NCBI RefSeq assembly: GCF_001424345.1
Contig: NZ_LMPF01000001.1
Coordinates: forward strand, 575,751-639,750
DNA from: Burkholderia sp. Leaf177
Lineage (GTDB): Bacteria; Pseudomonadota; Gammaproteobacteria; Burkholderiales; Burkholderiaceae
Direction of reading: 5' to 3'
DNA: 64,000 nt
Numbering within the stretch: position 1 is the first letter of the stretch; every line of letters starts with the position of its first letter. Positions 18,301 to 26,675 of this stretch are shown piece by piece. The notes under the pieces are model-generated. The model did no database searches and was not told where the DNA came from. It saw only the letters and a program-made list of their open reading frames with translations. A program made the translations under genes and the position numbers.

Positions 18301-20295
18301 GGGCGATGGGTCGTGGCGGGTGAACTCGTCGAGACGAGCCGCTTATATGCACGCTGCATCGCGAAAATCGAGCCCGAATGGCTCGAACAAGTCGGCGCGC
18401 ATTTGCTGCGCAAGTCGATTTCGGAACCGCATTGGGAAAAGAAGGCCGCGCAGGTTGCCGCTTATGAGCGCGCCACGTTGCACGGGCTGACGGTCTATGC
18501 CCGTCGTCGAGTGAGTTTTGGCAAGCAGGACCCGGAACGCGCCCGCGAGTTGTTTATTCGTGGCGCGCTGGTTGACGGCGAGTCTGAAACCCGCTTGCCG
18601 TTTTTCGCGCACAACCGCAAGTTGCTCGCCGATATTGAACAGCTGGAGCATAAGTCGCGGCGTCAGGACGTACTCGTCGATGACGAACTGATCTTCGGTT
18701 TCTACGATTCGCTAATCCCCAAGGGGATTTACTCGGGCGCGGCGTTTGAACGCTGGTATCGAGACGAAGAAAAGAAAGAAACCGCGTCGCGCCTGCTTTT
18801 CCTTTCGCGCGACGACTTGATGCGCCATGAAGCCGCCGGCGTCACGACCGATCTGTTCCCAAAGCGCATGACGATGGCCGGCATCGAAATGACATTGACG
18901 TATCACTTCGAGCCCGGATCTCCGCGCGACGGCGTGACGTTGACCGTGCCGTTATTCGGCCTGAATCGAGTCGATGCCCGTCGTTCCGAATGGCTCGTGC
19001 GCGGAATGCTGAAAGAGAAAGTGCAATTGCTGCTGAAGTCCTTGCCGCAAAAACTCCGGCGCCATCTCGTGCCGTTGCCCGAATTTTCAGCGGGCGTGGT
19101 CGAGCGTCATAGCGGCAAGACGTTCGGCGCGGGCGGATTGCTCGAAGCGCTGATCGCGGATATCCGCGAACAAACTCAGATCGCGATGAAATCTTCGGAC
19201 TTCAAGCTCGAATCGCTGCCGGCGCATTTGTTCATGAACTTCAAGGTCATTGACGAACACGGCCGGCAACTCGCGATGGGCCGTAACCTGGCGCAACTGC
19301 GCGCCGAGTTGGGCGGCCAGGCGCAGCAGCATTTCCAGAAGCTGGCGGCGAGTGCGACGCTCGATATTGGCAACGACGCAGCTGCGCCAGTTACGCGAAA
19401 CACCGCAGTGTCGGATGCATCTGGCGGAAGTTCGAGCACTGCTCTGTACGAAAATCTCACCACGTGGGACTTCGGAAAACTGCCTGAATTACTTGAAATC
19501 CGGCGGCGCGGACAAACGCTCTTCGGCTATCCGGCTTTGGTTGATCGTTCAACGCATTGCGATGTCGAAGTATTCGATTCGCCGGAAGAGGCCGCGCGGA
19601 TTCATCGGGCAGGTTTGCGTCGATTGTTCGCGTTGCAGCTACGCGAGCCGATCCGTTATCTCGAACGAAATCTTGGCGGCTTGCGCGAGATGTCGTTGCA
19701 GTACATGGCGCTTGGGGCGCAGGAAGAATTGGCGAGTCAGATTATCGAAACGGCGCTGGATCGCGCGTGTCTGCAAGATCCTCTTCCCGATAACGATGCT
19801 GATTTCTACGCGCGTCGCGATCAAGGCAAGAGCAGGTTGACATTGCTGGCGCAAGAAATCGCGCGGCTCGCCGGTCAGATTCTGGCCGACTACGCAATGG
19901 TGACGAAGAAACTGACGCAGGCCAAGTCGTTCGGTGCGCCATACGCGGATATGGTCGCGCAGATGAATGCGTTGATTGGCAAGCGGTTTATCATCGATAC
20001 ACCTTACGCCCAGTTGTCCCATTTCCCGCGATATCTGAACGCAATGGCATTGCGCATCGATAAGTTGAAAGCGGATGCGGTGCGGGACGCGCGGTTATCG
20101 ACGGAAATTGCGCCGCTGCTGCAAAACTATCAGCGGGCGATCGCACAACGCGGCGGAGTAGCAGATGCGCGATTGAGCGAATACAGATGGTTACTCGAGG
20201 AGCTGCGTGTGTCGTTGTTCGCGCAGGAACTTCGAACGCCAATGCCGATATCCGTCAAACGCTTGTACAAGGTTTGGGAATCGATGCAACGATAG
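15373..20295 (+). CDS. hrpA: ATP-dependent RNA helicase HrpA with long N-terminal extension
   Basis: A DEAH-box RNA helicase; E. coli HrpA acts in mRNA processing and ribosome rescue. Domains in order: a disordered Ala/Pro/Arg-rich region (residues 1 to about 350) and RecA-1 with Walker A GETGSGKTTQLP (about 383), TQPRRIAA and DEAH (about 485). RecA-2 follows with FLPGEREI, STNVAETSLTVPGI and QRAGRCGR, then the ratchet/OB region, then the HrpA-specific C-terminal DUF3418 region. At 1640 residues it is about 340 longer than E. coli HrpA, all from the N-terminus, which contains a duplicated 26-residue unit. A short Lys/Gln-rich insert (near AQKDRPKNQREND) lies between the RecA lobes. No Shine-Dalgarno sequence precedes the ATG, so the exact start is uncertain. 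Confidence 0.95.
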   Translation: MPNAFKRPANADKLDPQEQLKKLREALLRDVAARESDGENDPDDSTDEGVNRKKEAAARRFAGVSGNAGDEKKPGAPKATSGRVAPQPAPKKNVAKGVVKSPAGVSGSSAPSAPSAQRKEIRGGLSVLAELASLTGTSGQSAAPDSSAVAPRAEQTPTEKLTVKKAVRPPVTAPPATPLEKPVPQRPEHKAPKGIGMSAPGSVRPSQSERRQKSSEPRSVNKPVDLQRARSEPRPPTRAPESRENPQHAASKHGSRPEPRPATRAPEPGANPQRAPKDAGPKLGSSPQKARGGNRPNVAPQPDAAANNLHDRSKTNADQPRQPDTAPRRARPERDPTRDAARPVRVIAPNLIPPIHFPEALPVSARRDEIAAAIQANQVVIVSGETGSGKTTQLPKICLALGRGLGAGGTGLIGHTQPRRIAASATGRRIAEELGTPFGEVVGYKVRFTDNLSPGASVKLMTDGILLAETQTDPLLAAYDTIIIDEAHERSLNIDFLLGYLREILPRRPDLKVIVTSATIDADRFARHFGSDEKPAPVIEVSGRLYPVEVRYRPVEETSAAVKSAQGTNASPATAQKDRPKNQRENDRDLMEAIVDAVDELCREGPGDVLVFLPGEREIREAAEALRKHHPPHTEILPLFARLSAADQERVFKSSNARRIVLSTNVAETSLTVPGIRYVVDTGLARVKRYSYRNKVEQLQIEPISQSSANQRAGRCGRVADGVCIRLYEEDDYALRTRFTDPEILRSSLASVILRMKSLHLTAIETFPFLEPPPGRAIADGYQLLNELGAVDDDNALTPLGRELARLPLDPRVGRMILAARDHQSLREVLIIASALSVQDPRDRPIEAQEQADLAHKKFADERSEFLQWTKIWAWFEDAIAHKKSNKQLTDACRANFLNHVRLREWRDVHSQLLSVVREHGWRLNESEATFEQIHLALLTGLLGNVGLKADDEPYYLGARGIKFYLWPGSALLKKAGRWVVAGELVETSRLYARCIAKIEPEWLEQVGAHLLRKSISEPHWEKKAAQVAAYERATLHGLTVYARRRVSFGKQDPERARELFIRGALVDGESETRLPFFAHNRKLLADIEQLEHKSRRQDVLVDDELIFGFYDSLIPKGIYSGAAFERWYRDEEKKETASRLLFLSRDDLMRHEAAGVTTDLFPKRMTMAGIEMTLTYHFEPGSPRDGVTLTVPLFGLNRVDARRSEWLVRGMLKEKVQLLLKSLPQKLRRHLVPLPEFSAGVVERHSGKTFGAGGLLEALIADIREQTQIAMKSSDFKLESLPAHLFMNFKVIDEHGRQLAMGRNLAQLRAELGGQAQQHFQKLAASATLDIGNDAAAPVTRNTAVSDASGGSSSTALYENLTTWDFGKLPELLEIRRRGQTLFGYPALVDRSTHCDVEVFDSPEEAARIHRAGLRRLFALQLREPIRYLERNLGGLREMSLQYMALGAQEELASQIIETALDRACLQDPLPDNDADFYARRDQGKSRLTLLAQEIARLAGQILADYAMVTKKLTQAKSFGAPYADMVAQMNALIGKRFIIDTPYAQLSHFPRYLNAMALRIDKLKADAVRDARLSTEIAPLLQNYQRAIAQRGGVADARLSEYRWLLEELRVSLFAQELRTPMPISVKRLYKVWESMQR
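16066..16221 (+). repeat. Duplicated 78-bp unit inside hrpA
   Basis: Two adjacent diverged copies offset by 78 bases. The protein units begin EPRPPTRAPESRENPQHA and EPRPATRAPEPGANPQRA, at about residues 232-257 and 258-283. The second copy decays toward its end. Confidence 0.7.
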
Positions 20296-20318
20296 GGCGC
20301 AATACATGCAACAAGCGC

Positions 20319-20355
20319 AAAAAAGCGCGAGATCAGCTTATAGCTAATCTCGCGC
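20319..20355 (-). terminator. Rho-independent terminator of the adhesin-lipoprotein unit
   Basis: On the minus strand GCGCGAGAT pairs with ATCTCGCGC (inner AGCT/AGCT also pairs) and runs into TTTTTT. It follows the lipoprotein stop by about 20 bases; hrpA converges on it from the other side. Confidence 0.82.
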
Positions 20356-20373
20356 CTTCCGGTTTCCTGGAAA

Positions 20374-20919
20374 TTACTTCGCCGTATCTGCCGGCGTTTC
20401 GACTTCGAGACTCAGTGGCGCCGCTGTCAAAACGGTACCTTCGGTGCTTACAGGACCGCTTGCCTCTGTGCTAATGGGCGTGAAAACATACTTCTGCCAT
20501 TTGCCGCCCGTAAGCGTTTCCACGTTATCCCCACATTTACGATAAAAATTCCGAGCTTCATCGTGCGAATTGAATACCGCCTTCAGTTGGCAAACCATTT
20601 GCGGTGCGCCAGCGTCGTTGGTGACATTCAAAACGTAGTCCCATTCCCGCACCGCGAAGAATCCTTCGCTGAATTGCGGACGACCAAGCAAGCCAGCAAT
20701 CTGATCCTTGGTCATGCCGGGCTTGAGCTTGCGCAAAGCTTCCGTCAGGGGATAACTGCCAGCATTCCATGCCGACGATGGAGCGGGGAATACCAACTGG
20801 TCTTGACCGCCGTCTTTGGCGAGCTGGCTCCCGGTGCCGCAAGCGGACAGCATGAAGGCTGTGATGAGCGCAGCGGCGAAAGGTAGTGCACGCGATGGTT
20901 TGCGGAGGGTGAAGTTCAT
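20374..20919 (-). CDS. SmpA/OmlA (BamE-like) domain lipoprotein
   Basis: A lipoprotein of about 181 residues. The signal peptide ends in the lipobox LSAC (Cys27 from this start). A SmpA/OmlA-type domain covers about residues 60-140: LTEALRKLKPGMTKDQIAGLLGRPQF then EWDYVLNV, the beta-alpha element of BamE-like proteins. It lies 86 bases downstream of the trimeric autotransporter and shares its terminator. A helper role in outer-membrane insertion of that adhesin is therefore plausible, by analogy with adhesin-linked lipoproteins. It is too diverged and too long to be the general BamE. An in-frame ATG at 20946 would add nine residues; neither start has a strong ribosome site. Confidence 0.82.
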   Translation of the reverse strand: MNFTLRKPSRALPFAAALITAFMLSACGTGSQLAKDGGQDQLVFPAPSSAWNAGSYPLTEALRKLKPGMTKDQIAGLLGRPQFSEGFFAVREWDYVLNVTNDAGAPQMVCQLKAVFNSHDEARNFYRKCGDNVETLTGGKWQKYVFTPISTEASGPVSTEGTVLTAAPLSLEVETPADTAK

Positions 20920-21005
20920 CTCTTGATCGGATTCCGTTGTTTTCATTAGTTCGGTGTCGCGGGCCTTTTACATCCCCGCGACACATCCTCTTACAGACTG
21001 CTGGA

Positions 21006-23858
21006 TTACCAGTGCATGCCCGCACCGACCGACACGCCGAACTGACCGCGCGTGCTCGTGGTGCCACTGACCTTGTAAGCCCAGATGCCGTTGTCGGAAA
21101 GTTGCGATACGCCGATAGCAACTGCCGACTGACCGCCATACGTGCCGCCGCCGAGGGCAACCATGCCGCGTCCCGGCAGCACTGCTTGCGGCAAGCCCGC
21201 GACCGCGAGTGCCGACGCCGTGCCAGCGTAGGCGTCGCGACGCGTGCCTTCCGTCTTCGAGTCGGTGTAATCGTTGGCCGACTTAAGCGTGCTGCCCGTG
21301 CTCTGGTTCAACTGGTTCACGTTGACCGCGTCGGTCCCTTGCGTGCCTGGTGCCATGTTCGTGATCTGACGCTCGCTGCCCGCTGCACCGACGGAAACAG
21401 TGTTCGCGCGATCGGCGACTGAGTTCTGGCCGAGAGCTACGGTGTTGTCGGCAGACGCTTGCGCGCCATTACCCATGGCGACCGAACCTGCACCGGTAAC
21501 TACTGCGTTCTGACCGAAGGCCACTGCGTTGTCGGCGTTAGCTTGAGCGCCGCTGCCCATTGCAACCGAGCCTGCACCGGCCGCAACTGCATTTGCGCCT
21601 ACCGCGACCGCTTTGACGCCAGTCGCCGATGCCGCGTCCGTATCCCGCGAACCATCGGCGCTGAACAAGGGGTCCTTGGCGTCGATAACCGCGTTCTTGA
21701 CCGCGTCGCCGATTGCGTTGTTCACGGCGTCGTTGACTACGTCGCCAACTGACGCGTTCACCTGACCAATGGCATCGTTCAACTGGCCGACATTCACAGC
21801 ATCGCTTGACTCCACGCCGGCCGCGACGTTGTGAATCGTCGTGCCACCATTGCCTTCCAGCGTCGCATTTTGATGATCCACCGAACCGTCGGCGTTGCGG
21901 TCGTACTTGACGGCGCCATCGGCAGCTGTTGTTGCAGCGTCGACTGCCGCAGCCGACTGGTCGCTGACAGCCTTCAATTGCGACACGTTGACAGCGTCGG
22001 TATCTGCTGCGCCCGGTGCCACGCCGCTAATGGTGCGGGCACCGACGTTCACTTCACCTGTGGACGTCTGCGAGCCGGACAAACCGTATGCTGCGTAGCC
22101 TGTCTGGGCGCCAACGGTCGTTGCTGAACCCGCGCCAAGCGCAACGCTGTTCGCATGATTTGCGATTGCGTTGTTGCCGATGGCAATCGAGTTCTCGAAC
22201 GCGGCGTTTGCATTGGTGCCGACCGCAATGCTGCTTGTACCTGCTGCGATTGCCGAATGTCCGACCGCGAGCGCGTCCACTTCAGATGCTTTTGCCGAGT
22301 CACCGATTGCCGTTGCATCAACAGCGGTTGCTTCGGAATTCGCTCCGACCGCGATGGAATTCGCGCCCGCGGCGGTAGAGAAGCTACCTACCGCAATAGC
22401 ATTTTGTTGATTTGCCGTTGCTTCCGTGCCGATTGCACTTGAGTCATCGCCGAACGTTTGGGCGGTTTGGCCGAGCGCCGAGGATCGTGCGCCGACGGCA
22501 GTGGAATTTGCACCGATGGCAGTCGATGTATCACCTTGCGCGCGAGCGTTGAAGCCGACTGCCACGCTATCGGTCGCGGATGTTGATGATGTGCCGACGG
22601 CGACGGAATTGTCGCCCGTGGCTGTGGCATAAAAGCCGCCGGCGATTGCGTTGACACCCTGCGCCTGCGCGCCTGCGCCTACCGCCGTTGCACCAGAGGC
22701 CGTTGCTGCTGCGTTCACGCCTAGAGCGCTTGCTTGTGCTTCCGAAGCATCGGCGCTGTTGCCGAAAGCTATTGAGTCTTCGCCAAGTGCTTTGGCAGAG
22801 ACGCCAACAGCTGCCGCATTTTTCATCGCGACCGAACTAGTACCAACGGCAACAGCGTTGTTTTCTGCAGCAACAGCGTAGCTGCCGACCGCGACACCGT
22901 TGACTGCTTTGGCTTCAGTAAATGCGCCAAGGGCGGTAGATGCGTCTCCCGAGGCGTTGGCCCCGGCACCACTCGCAACCGCTTGTGTTCCGCTCGATAA
23001 AGCGGCGTCACCGATCGCCATTGAACTAATTCCGCTGGCCGTGGCGTCCGGGCCTACGGCGATAGCATTTGCCGCGAAGGTGCTTGCGTTAACCCCAACC
23101 GCAACGCCGTTTTCCAGCGCTGCAGCGTAGTTTCCTACCGCTACGCTAAATTCGCCGTATCCACCAGCTTCCGTGCCTATAGCGGTCGATCCAACACCGC
23201 GCGCGATAGCGCCTGCTCCTACTGCAGTCGAACCTCCAGCTGTAGCTTTTGAACCAAAACCCATTGCCGTAGACGCGGATCCGGATGCTGATGCCGTGGA
23301 GCCGATAGCGGTCGACCTTACCGCGGATGCATTTGTGTCGGTTCCGACTGCAATGGACTGGTCGCCTGACGCATTGGCACGTGCGCCCAAAACCGTAGAT
23401 GCATTCCCGGTTGCGGTAGCGTTATTTCCAATAGCCGTTGAGTCGGTCGCCTTCGCGAACGAGTTGGTCCCAACCGCCATTGCGTCCTCAGCTGCAAAAG
23501 AATTTGCACCGACAGCAACTGCATTTGTGTCATTAGCCGTGGCCCAAGCTCCCAAAGCTGTGGCATTGGTATGAGTGGCTACCGCACCGGAACCCACAGC
23601 TGTTGCCTGCGGACCATCCGTTGTGGAGCCGGAACCTATAGCCGATGAATTAGTGGTGTCGTTGAGAGTTTCCCCGTTCAATACCCAGTCGTCGGCCTGC
23701 GCATGCCCGGCTGCCAATAATCCGCCCACCATCACTGCCTGCACAATCACGAGCTTGCTTGCGGAAGAAGAACGCTTGGTCTTCGATTTAGAAGTCTCGG
23801 AAGCCGCGACCCACGTGCCGGAGGTTTCGTTCCAGACTGCTTTGAAAATTTTATTCAT
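21006..23858 (-). CDS. YadA-like trimeric autotransporter adhesin
   Basis: A 950-residue type Vc secreted adhesin. The N-terminus MNKIFKAVWNETSGTWVAAS is an extended signal peptide region (ESPR), and the signal ends near AAGHAQA. The passenger to about residue 600 is a YadA head of 14-residue repeats of the AVGxxAxAxGxxSxAxG type (SLxAIGxxA variants throughout). It is followed by neck motifs (VNVGARTISGVAPGAADTDA, VNVSQLKAV, then VNVGQLNDA), a stalk and a second short head block. The C-terminal YadA anchor (about the last 75 residues, ending in the aromatic GMHW) forms the trimeric 12-strand barrel. No Shine-Dalgarno sequence precedes the ATG, but the ESPR fixes the start. A SmpA-like lipoprotein follows. 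Confidence 0.95.
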   Translation of the reverse strand: MNKIFKAVWNETSGTWVAASETSKSKTKRSSSASKLVIVQAVMVGGLLAAGHAQADDWVLNGETLNDTTNSSAIGSGSTTDGPQATAVGSGAVATHTNATALGAWATANDTNAVAVGANSFAAEDAMAVGTNSFAKATDSTAIGNNATATGNASTVLGARANASGDQSIAVGTDTNASAVRSTAIGSTASASGSASTAMGFGSKATAGGSTAVGAGAIARGVGSTAIGTEAGGYGEFSVAVGNYAAALENGVAVGVNASTFAANAIAVGPDATASGISSMAIGDAALSSGTQAVASGAGANASGDASTALGAFTEAKAVNGVAVGSYAVAAENNAVAVGTSSVAMKNAAAVGVSAKALGEDSIAFGNSADASEAQASALGVNAAATASGATAVGAGAQAQGVNAIAGGFYATATGDNSVAVGTSSTSATDSVAVGFNARAQGDTSTAIGANSTAVGARSSALGQTAQTFGDDSSAIGTEATANQQNAIAVGSFSTAAGANSIAVGANSEATAVDATAIGDSAKASEVDALAVGHSAIAAGTSSIAVGTNANAAFENSIAIGNNAIANHANSVALGAGSATTVGAQTGYAAYGLSGSQTSTGEVNVGARTISGVAPGAADTDAVNVSQLKAVSDQSAAAVDAATTAADGAVKYDRNADGSVDHQNATLEGNGGTTIHNVAAGVESSDAVNVGQLNDAIGQVNASVGDVVNDAVNNAIGDAVKNAVIDAKDPLFSADGSRDTDAASATGVKAVAVGANAVAAGAGSVAMGSGAQANADNAVAFGQNAVVTGAGSVAMGNGAQASADNTVALGQNSVADRANTVSVGAAGSERQITNMAPGTQGTDAVNVNQLNQSTGSTLKSANDYTDSKTEGTRRDAYAGTASALAVAGLPQAVLPGRGMVALGGGTYGGQSAVAIGVSQLSDNGIWAYKVSGTTSTRGQFGVSVGAGMHW

Positions 23859-24357
23859 GAAAGAAGGATGTCTAACAATTTGACAAATACATGTCGGGTT
23901 GATCGAAGGAAGCAGGTCGCGTTTGTGCCCGCATTGAATCCGTCACTTAACGCGACCGCTCCTGGTAACGAGGATCTCCCGCCTCGCAAACTCTGGCCCG
24001 CTCGGGCGTTGGACAGGCTCCCTACATTGCTGCGCTTCGGACTCAGAAGTGTGCGATCTTCCGTGTTGTGACGTCAGCGATATACACGATCTTTCCTAAA
24101 TACAATCAAGTGCGCTGATTAATGTTTGGCAATGCAAACTTAAAGAAATTAGTGTGTAAATGAGTGGGTGTTTATGTTTTTTTGTCGCTGTTTTCGCGTG
24201 ATGCCAATTTGCATTCATTGGGCGATGGCCCCCTTGGCGATGACCACTGCAAGCGGGCGAGCGTCCTTGTGGACGGATATGGAAAAAGCTGCGCTGCCGC
24301 AACCTTCTCAAAGCGCAAACGTTCTACAATGGGTGTTGTTTTCCGACCCGAGTTTTC
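23859..24357. other. Long intergenic region between adhesin and beta-propeller genes
   Basis: About 500 bases serving two divergent genes. From about 24070 to 24190 it is clearly more AT-rich than its surroundings, a common property of adhesin regulatory regions bound by nucleoid proteins. TTGACA occurs at 23880-23885 on the plus strand, but nothing follows it. No credible gene or RNA was found. Confidence 0.5.
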
Positions 24358-25380
24358 ATGCGTAATTATTCCCGTACTTGTTTCTCCGGCCAATTCGCGC
24401 GCGCTGTGGGCGCAACTGCCGCGTTGCTTGCCGCTTTCACACTCGTCAAACCGGCCCGCGCCAATAACGTGATCGTGCTGAATTCAGGCGAGGCCACACT
24501 GAGTCTTATCGACGAAGCGACTCGCCAGGTCGTGTCCACCATCCCGACCGGGAAGGAACCGCACCATCTGATGGCGACGCCTGACAATTCGTCGCTGATC
24601 GTCGCGAACTCGGTATCGAACAACCTCATGTTTGTTGACCCGAAGACCGGCAAGCCGCAGCGCTGGGTCGAAAACATCGAGGATCCGTATCAGGTCGGGT
24701 TTTCGCCGGACAACAAATGGTTCGTGTCGACGGGACTGCGGCTCGACCGGTTGGACATCTACCATTACGACGGCAAGAACATCTCGATCGCGAAGCGCAT
24801 TCCGCTCGCAGTCATGCCGAGCCATATTGCGTTCACGAATGACAGCAAGACCGCGTTTATCTCACTGCAGGTATCCGGGGAAATCGCGGCTATCGATCTG
24901 GCAACTCAGACCGTGAAGTGGAAAATGAAGGTGGGACCGGTGCCCGCCGGCGTCTGGATGACACCGAACGACAAATACATGCTGGTCGGCATGACGGGCG
25001 CTGACTACGTCGCGGTGGTGGACTGGCGAAACCAAAAGATCGTCAAGACAATCAAGACGGGTAACGGTGCGCACAACTTTCGTTCGCTAGCTGACGGGAA
25101 GCACGTCGTGGTCTCGAATCGGGTGGCAAGCACCATCAGCATCATCGACCAGGATTCGCTCACGAACGTCGGCGACATCACGGGGCTGCTTCCGGGCCCC
25201 GACGACATGGAACTTTCCGCGGACAAACGTTATCTTTGGGTTACGTTCAGATTTGCAAAGAAGGTCGGAATCATTGACCTTACGGATCGAAAGCTTGTTC
25301 AGACCATAGCGGTCGGTCGGTCGCCGCACGGCATTTACTTTTTCAATCGGGCGCCAGTGTTTGGTCCGAACGGCGGTTGA
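24358..25380 (+). CDS. Exported YncE-like beta-propeller protein (YVTN family)
   Basis: A 340-residue protein with an N-terminal signal peptide (about residues 1-36; LLAAFTLVKPARA followed by NN) and seven repeats of the YVTN/40-residue type. Examples are VIVLNSGEATLSLIDEATRQV, FVDPKTGKPQRW and ISIIDQDSLTNVGDI, forming a seven-bladed propeller in the periplasm. GRSPHGIYF at the end closes the ring. YncE-like propellers bind DNA or act as scaffolds; some neighbours of cytochromes bind haem. No catalytic motif is visible, so function is open. A fatty-acid-hydroxylase family gene follows in the same direction after 86 bases and may be co-transcribed. Confidence 0.85.
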   Translation: MRNYSRTCFSGQFARAVGATAALLAAFTLVKPARANNVIVLNSGEATLSLIDEATRQVVSTIPTGKEPHHLMATPDNSSLIVANSVSNNLMFVDPKTGKPQRWVENIEDPYQVGFSPDNKWFVSTGLRLDRLDIYHYDGKNISIAKRIPLAVMPSHIAFTNDSKTAFISLQVSGEIAAIDLATQTVKWKMKVGPVPAGVWMTPNDKYMLVGMTGADYVAVVDWRNQKIVKTIKTGNGAHNFRSLADGKHVVVSNRVASTISIIDQDSLTNVGDITGLLPGPDDMELSADKRYLWVTFRFAKKVGIIDLTDRKLVQTIAVGRSPHGIYFFNRAPVFGPNGG

Positions 25381-25466
25381 AGTCTGTGGTTGGATTGACG
25401 AGTTGGTTTGAAGATTTGCAGGGCGGGGTTTGGTTGGCGTCGCCCCGGTAACGGTTACGGAGTTCC

Positions 25467-26492
25467 ATGTTTCATTCCATCCTTTCCATGTTGGATACGG
25501 TCGTCTCGACAATGCAGACATGGCTGTACATAGAGATCGTGCAGCCCTTCATGTTCAAGGTCGGCCTGATGGGTTATGACGAAGACACGTATGACGCCTT
25601 GTATTGGGTGATCGTGGGTGTGCTCGAAATACTCGCCATGTACGCAATTCTGCGGCCGCTGGAAGCGTTGCGTCCTGCCGAAAAATGGCAGGATCGCAAA
25701 GGCGTTCGCGTGGACGCGTTGTACACATGGATTGTCAAGCTGGGCATTCTGAACCTGTTTTTCTTCTTCACGTTTCAGCCGTTTTTCGACAGTTTTCAGA
25801 GCTGGTTGCGCTTGCATGACATCTCGAACATCCAGCTCGATAACCTTTGGCCGGGCGTGACGTCACAACCCATCGTAGCGTTCCTGATCTATCTCCTCGT
25901 ACTGGATTTTGCGGGCTATTGGTATCACCGGATGGAGCACCGCATTGGGATCTGGTGGGAATTGCACGCAGTTCATCACAGCCAGCAAAAGATGTCGCTG
26001 TGGACCGACGACCGCAATCATCTGCTCGACAACATCCTGCAGGCGGGGTATTTCGCCACGGTCGCCCTGGTGATCGGCGTACAACCCTCGCAATTCGTGG
26101 TGCTTCTTGCCATTACGAACATGATGCAAAGCGTTCAGCATGCGAATATCCGCGTGCATTTCGGCTGGCTCGGCGAGCGTCTGCTCGTAAGCCCGTCGTT
26201 TCACCGGCGTCACCATGCAATCGGCTTCGGTCATGAGGGCACTACGTACGGTTGCAACTTTGGCGTGCTGCTCCCGTGGTGGGACATGATTTTTCGGAGT
26301 GTTTCGTGGAATCGCGAACTTGAGCCGACAGGCATTCGCGATCAACTGCCGGTTGCGGACGCGCCGGGACGCGATTATGGCGATGGTTTCATCGCACAGC
26401 ACTGGCTCGCGTTCAAGCGTATTGGCGAGCGCATCAGGTCTCACCGAGGAATGCGCGCTCCAGATTCGGACTCGGACGCCGCAGCTGTCTGA
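25467..26492 (+). CDS. Fatty-acid hydroxylase / sterol desaturase family membrane protein
   Basis: A 341-residue multi-pass membrane diiron enzyme of the fatty-acid-hydroxylase superfamily. The histidine clusters are complete: HRMEH (154-158), HAVHH (167-171), single His at about 225 and 231, and HRRHH (246-250). Four to five hydrophobic segments surround them. The family hydroxylates or desaturates lipids, using O2. Substrate is unknown; bacterial members act on hopanoids, ornithine lipids, carotenoids or alkylglycerols. GGAG five to six bases before the ATG supports the start. The periplasmic propeller gene upstream may belong to the same unit. Confidence 0.9.
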   Translation: MFHSILSMLDTVVSTMQTWLYIEIVQPFMFKVGLMGYDEDTYDALYWVIVGVLEILAMYAILRPLEALRPAEKWQDRKGVRVDALYTWIVKLGILNLFFFFTFQPFFDSFQSWLRLHDISNIQLDNLWPGVTSQPIVAFLIYLLVLDFAGYWYHRMEHRIGIWWELHAVHHSQQKMSLWTDDRNHLLDNILQAGYFATVALVIGVQPSQFVVLLAITNMMQSVQHANIRVHFGWLGERLLVSPSFHRRHHAIGFGHEGTTYGCNFGVLLPWWDMIFRSVSWNRELEPTGIRDQLPVADAPGRDYGDGFIAQHWLAFKRIGERIRSHRGMRAPDSDSDAAAV

Positions 26493-26557
26493 CTTTTAAC
26501 TGCCACGTTATTTGCATCCGGTCTTGACCGGTTCATGCAGTAACACATTTGCTCTTG

Positions 26558-26580
26558 TTCGCCGGCCTCGTGCCGGCGAA
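26558..26580 (+). terminator. Probable terminator after the hydroxylase gene
   Basis: TTCGCCGGC, loop CTCGT, GCCGGCGAA: a perfect nine-base-pair stem. The following T-tract is weak (TTGCGTTTTCG), so it may be a Rho-assisted or non-terminating hairpin. Confidence 0.45.
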
Positions 26581-26675
26581 TTGCGTTTTCGTCCCAACGT
26601 TAGCTATTCGGACGAGGAGCGCGCAACATACTCTCTGGTTTATCCTGTCTCCTTTACCTCTTAATCGATCTTTGC

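Noticed and set aside
21500..23650. Possible CRISPR-like or satellite repeat array
   Set aside because: The repeats are coding, with 42-base periodicity and protein-level conservation of YadA head units; no spacers.
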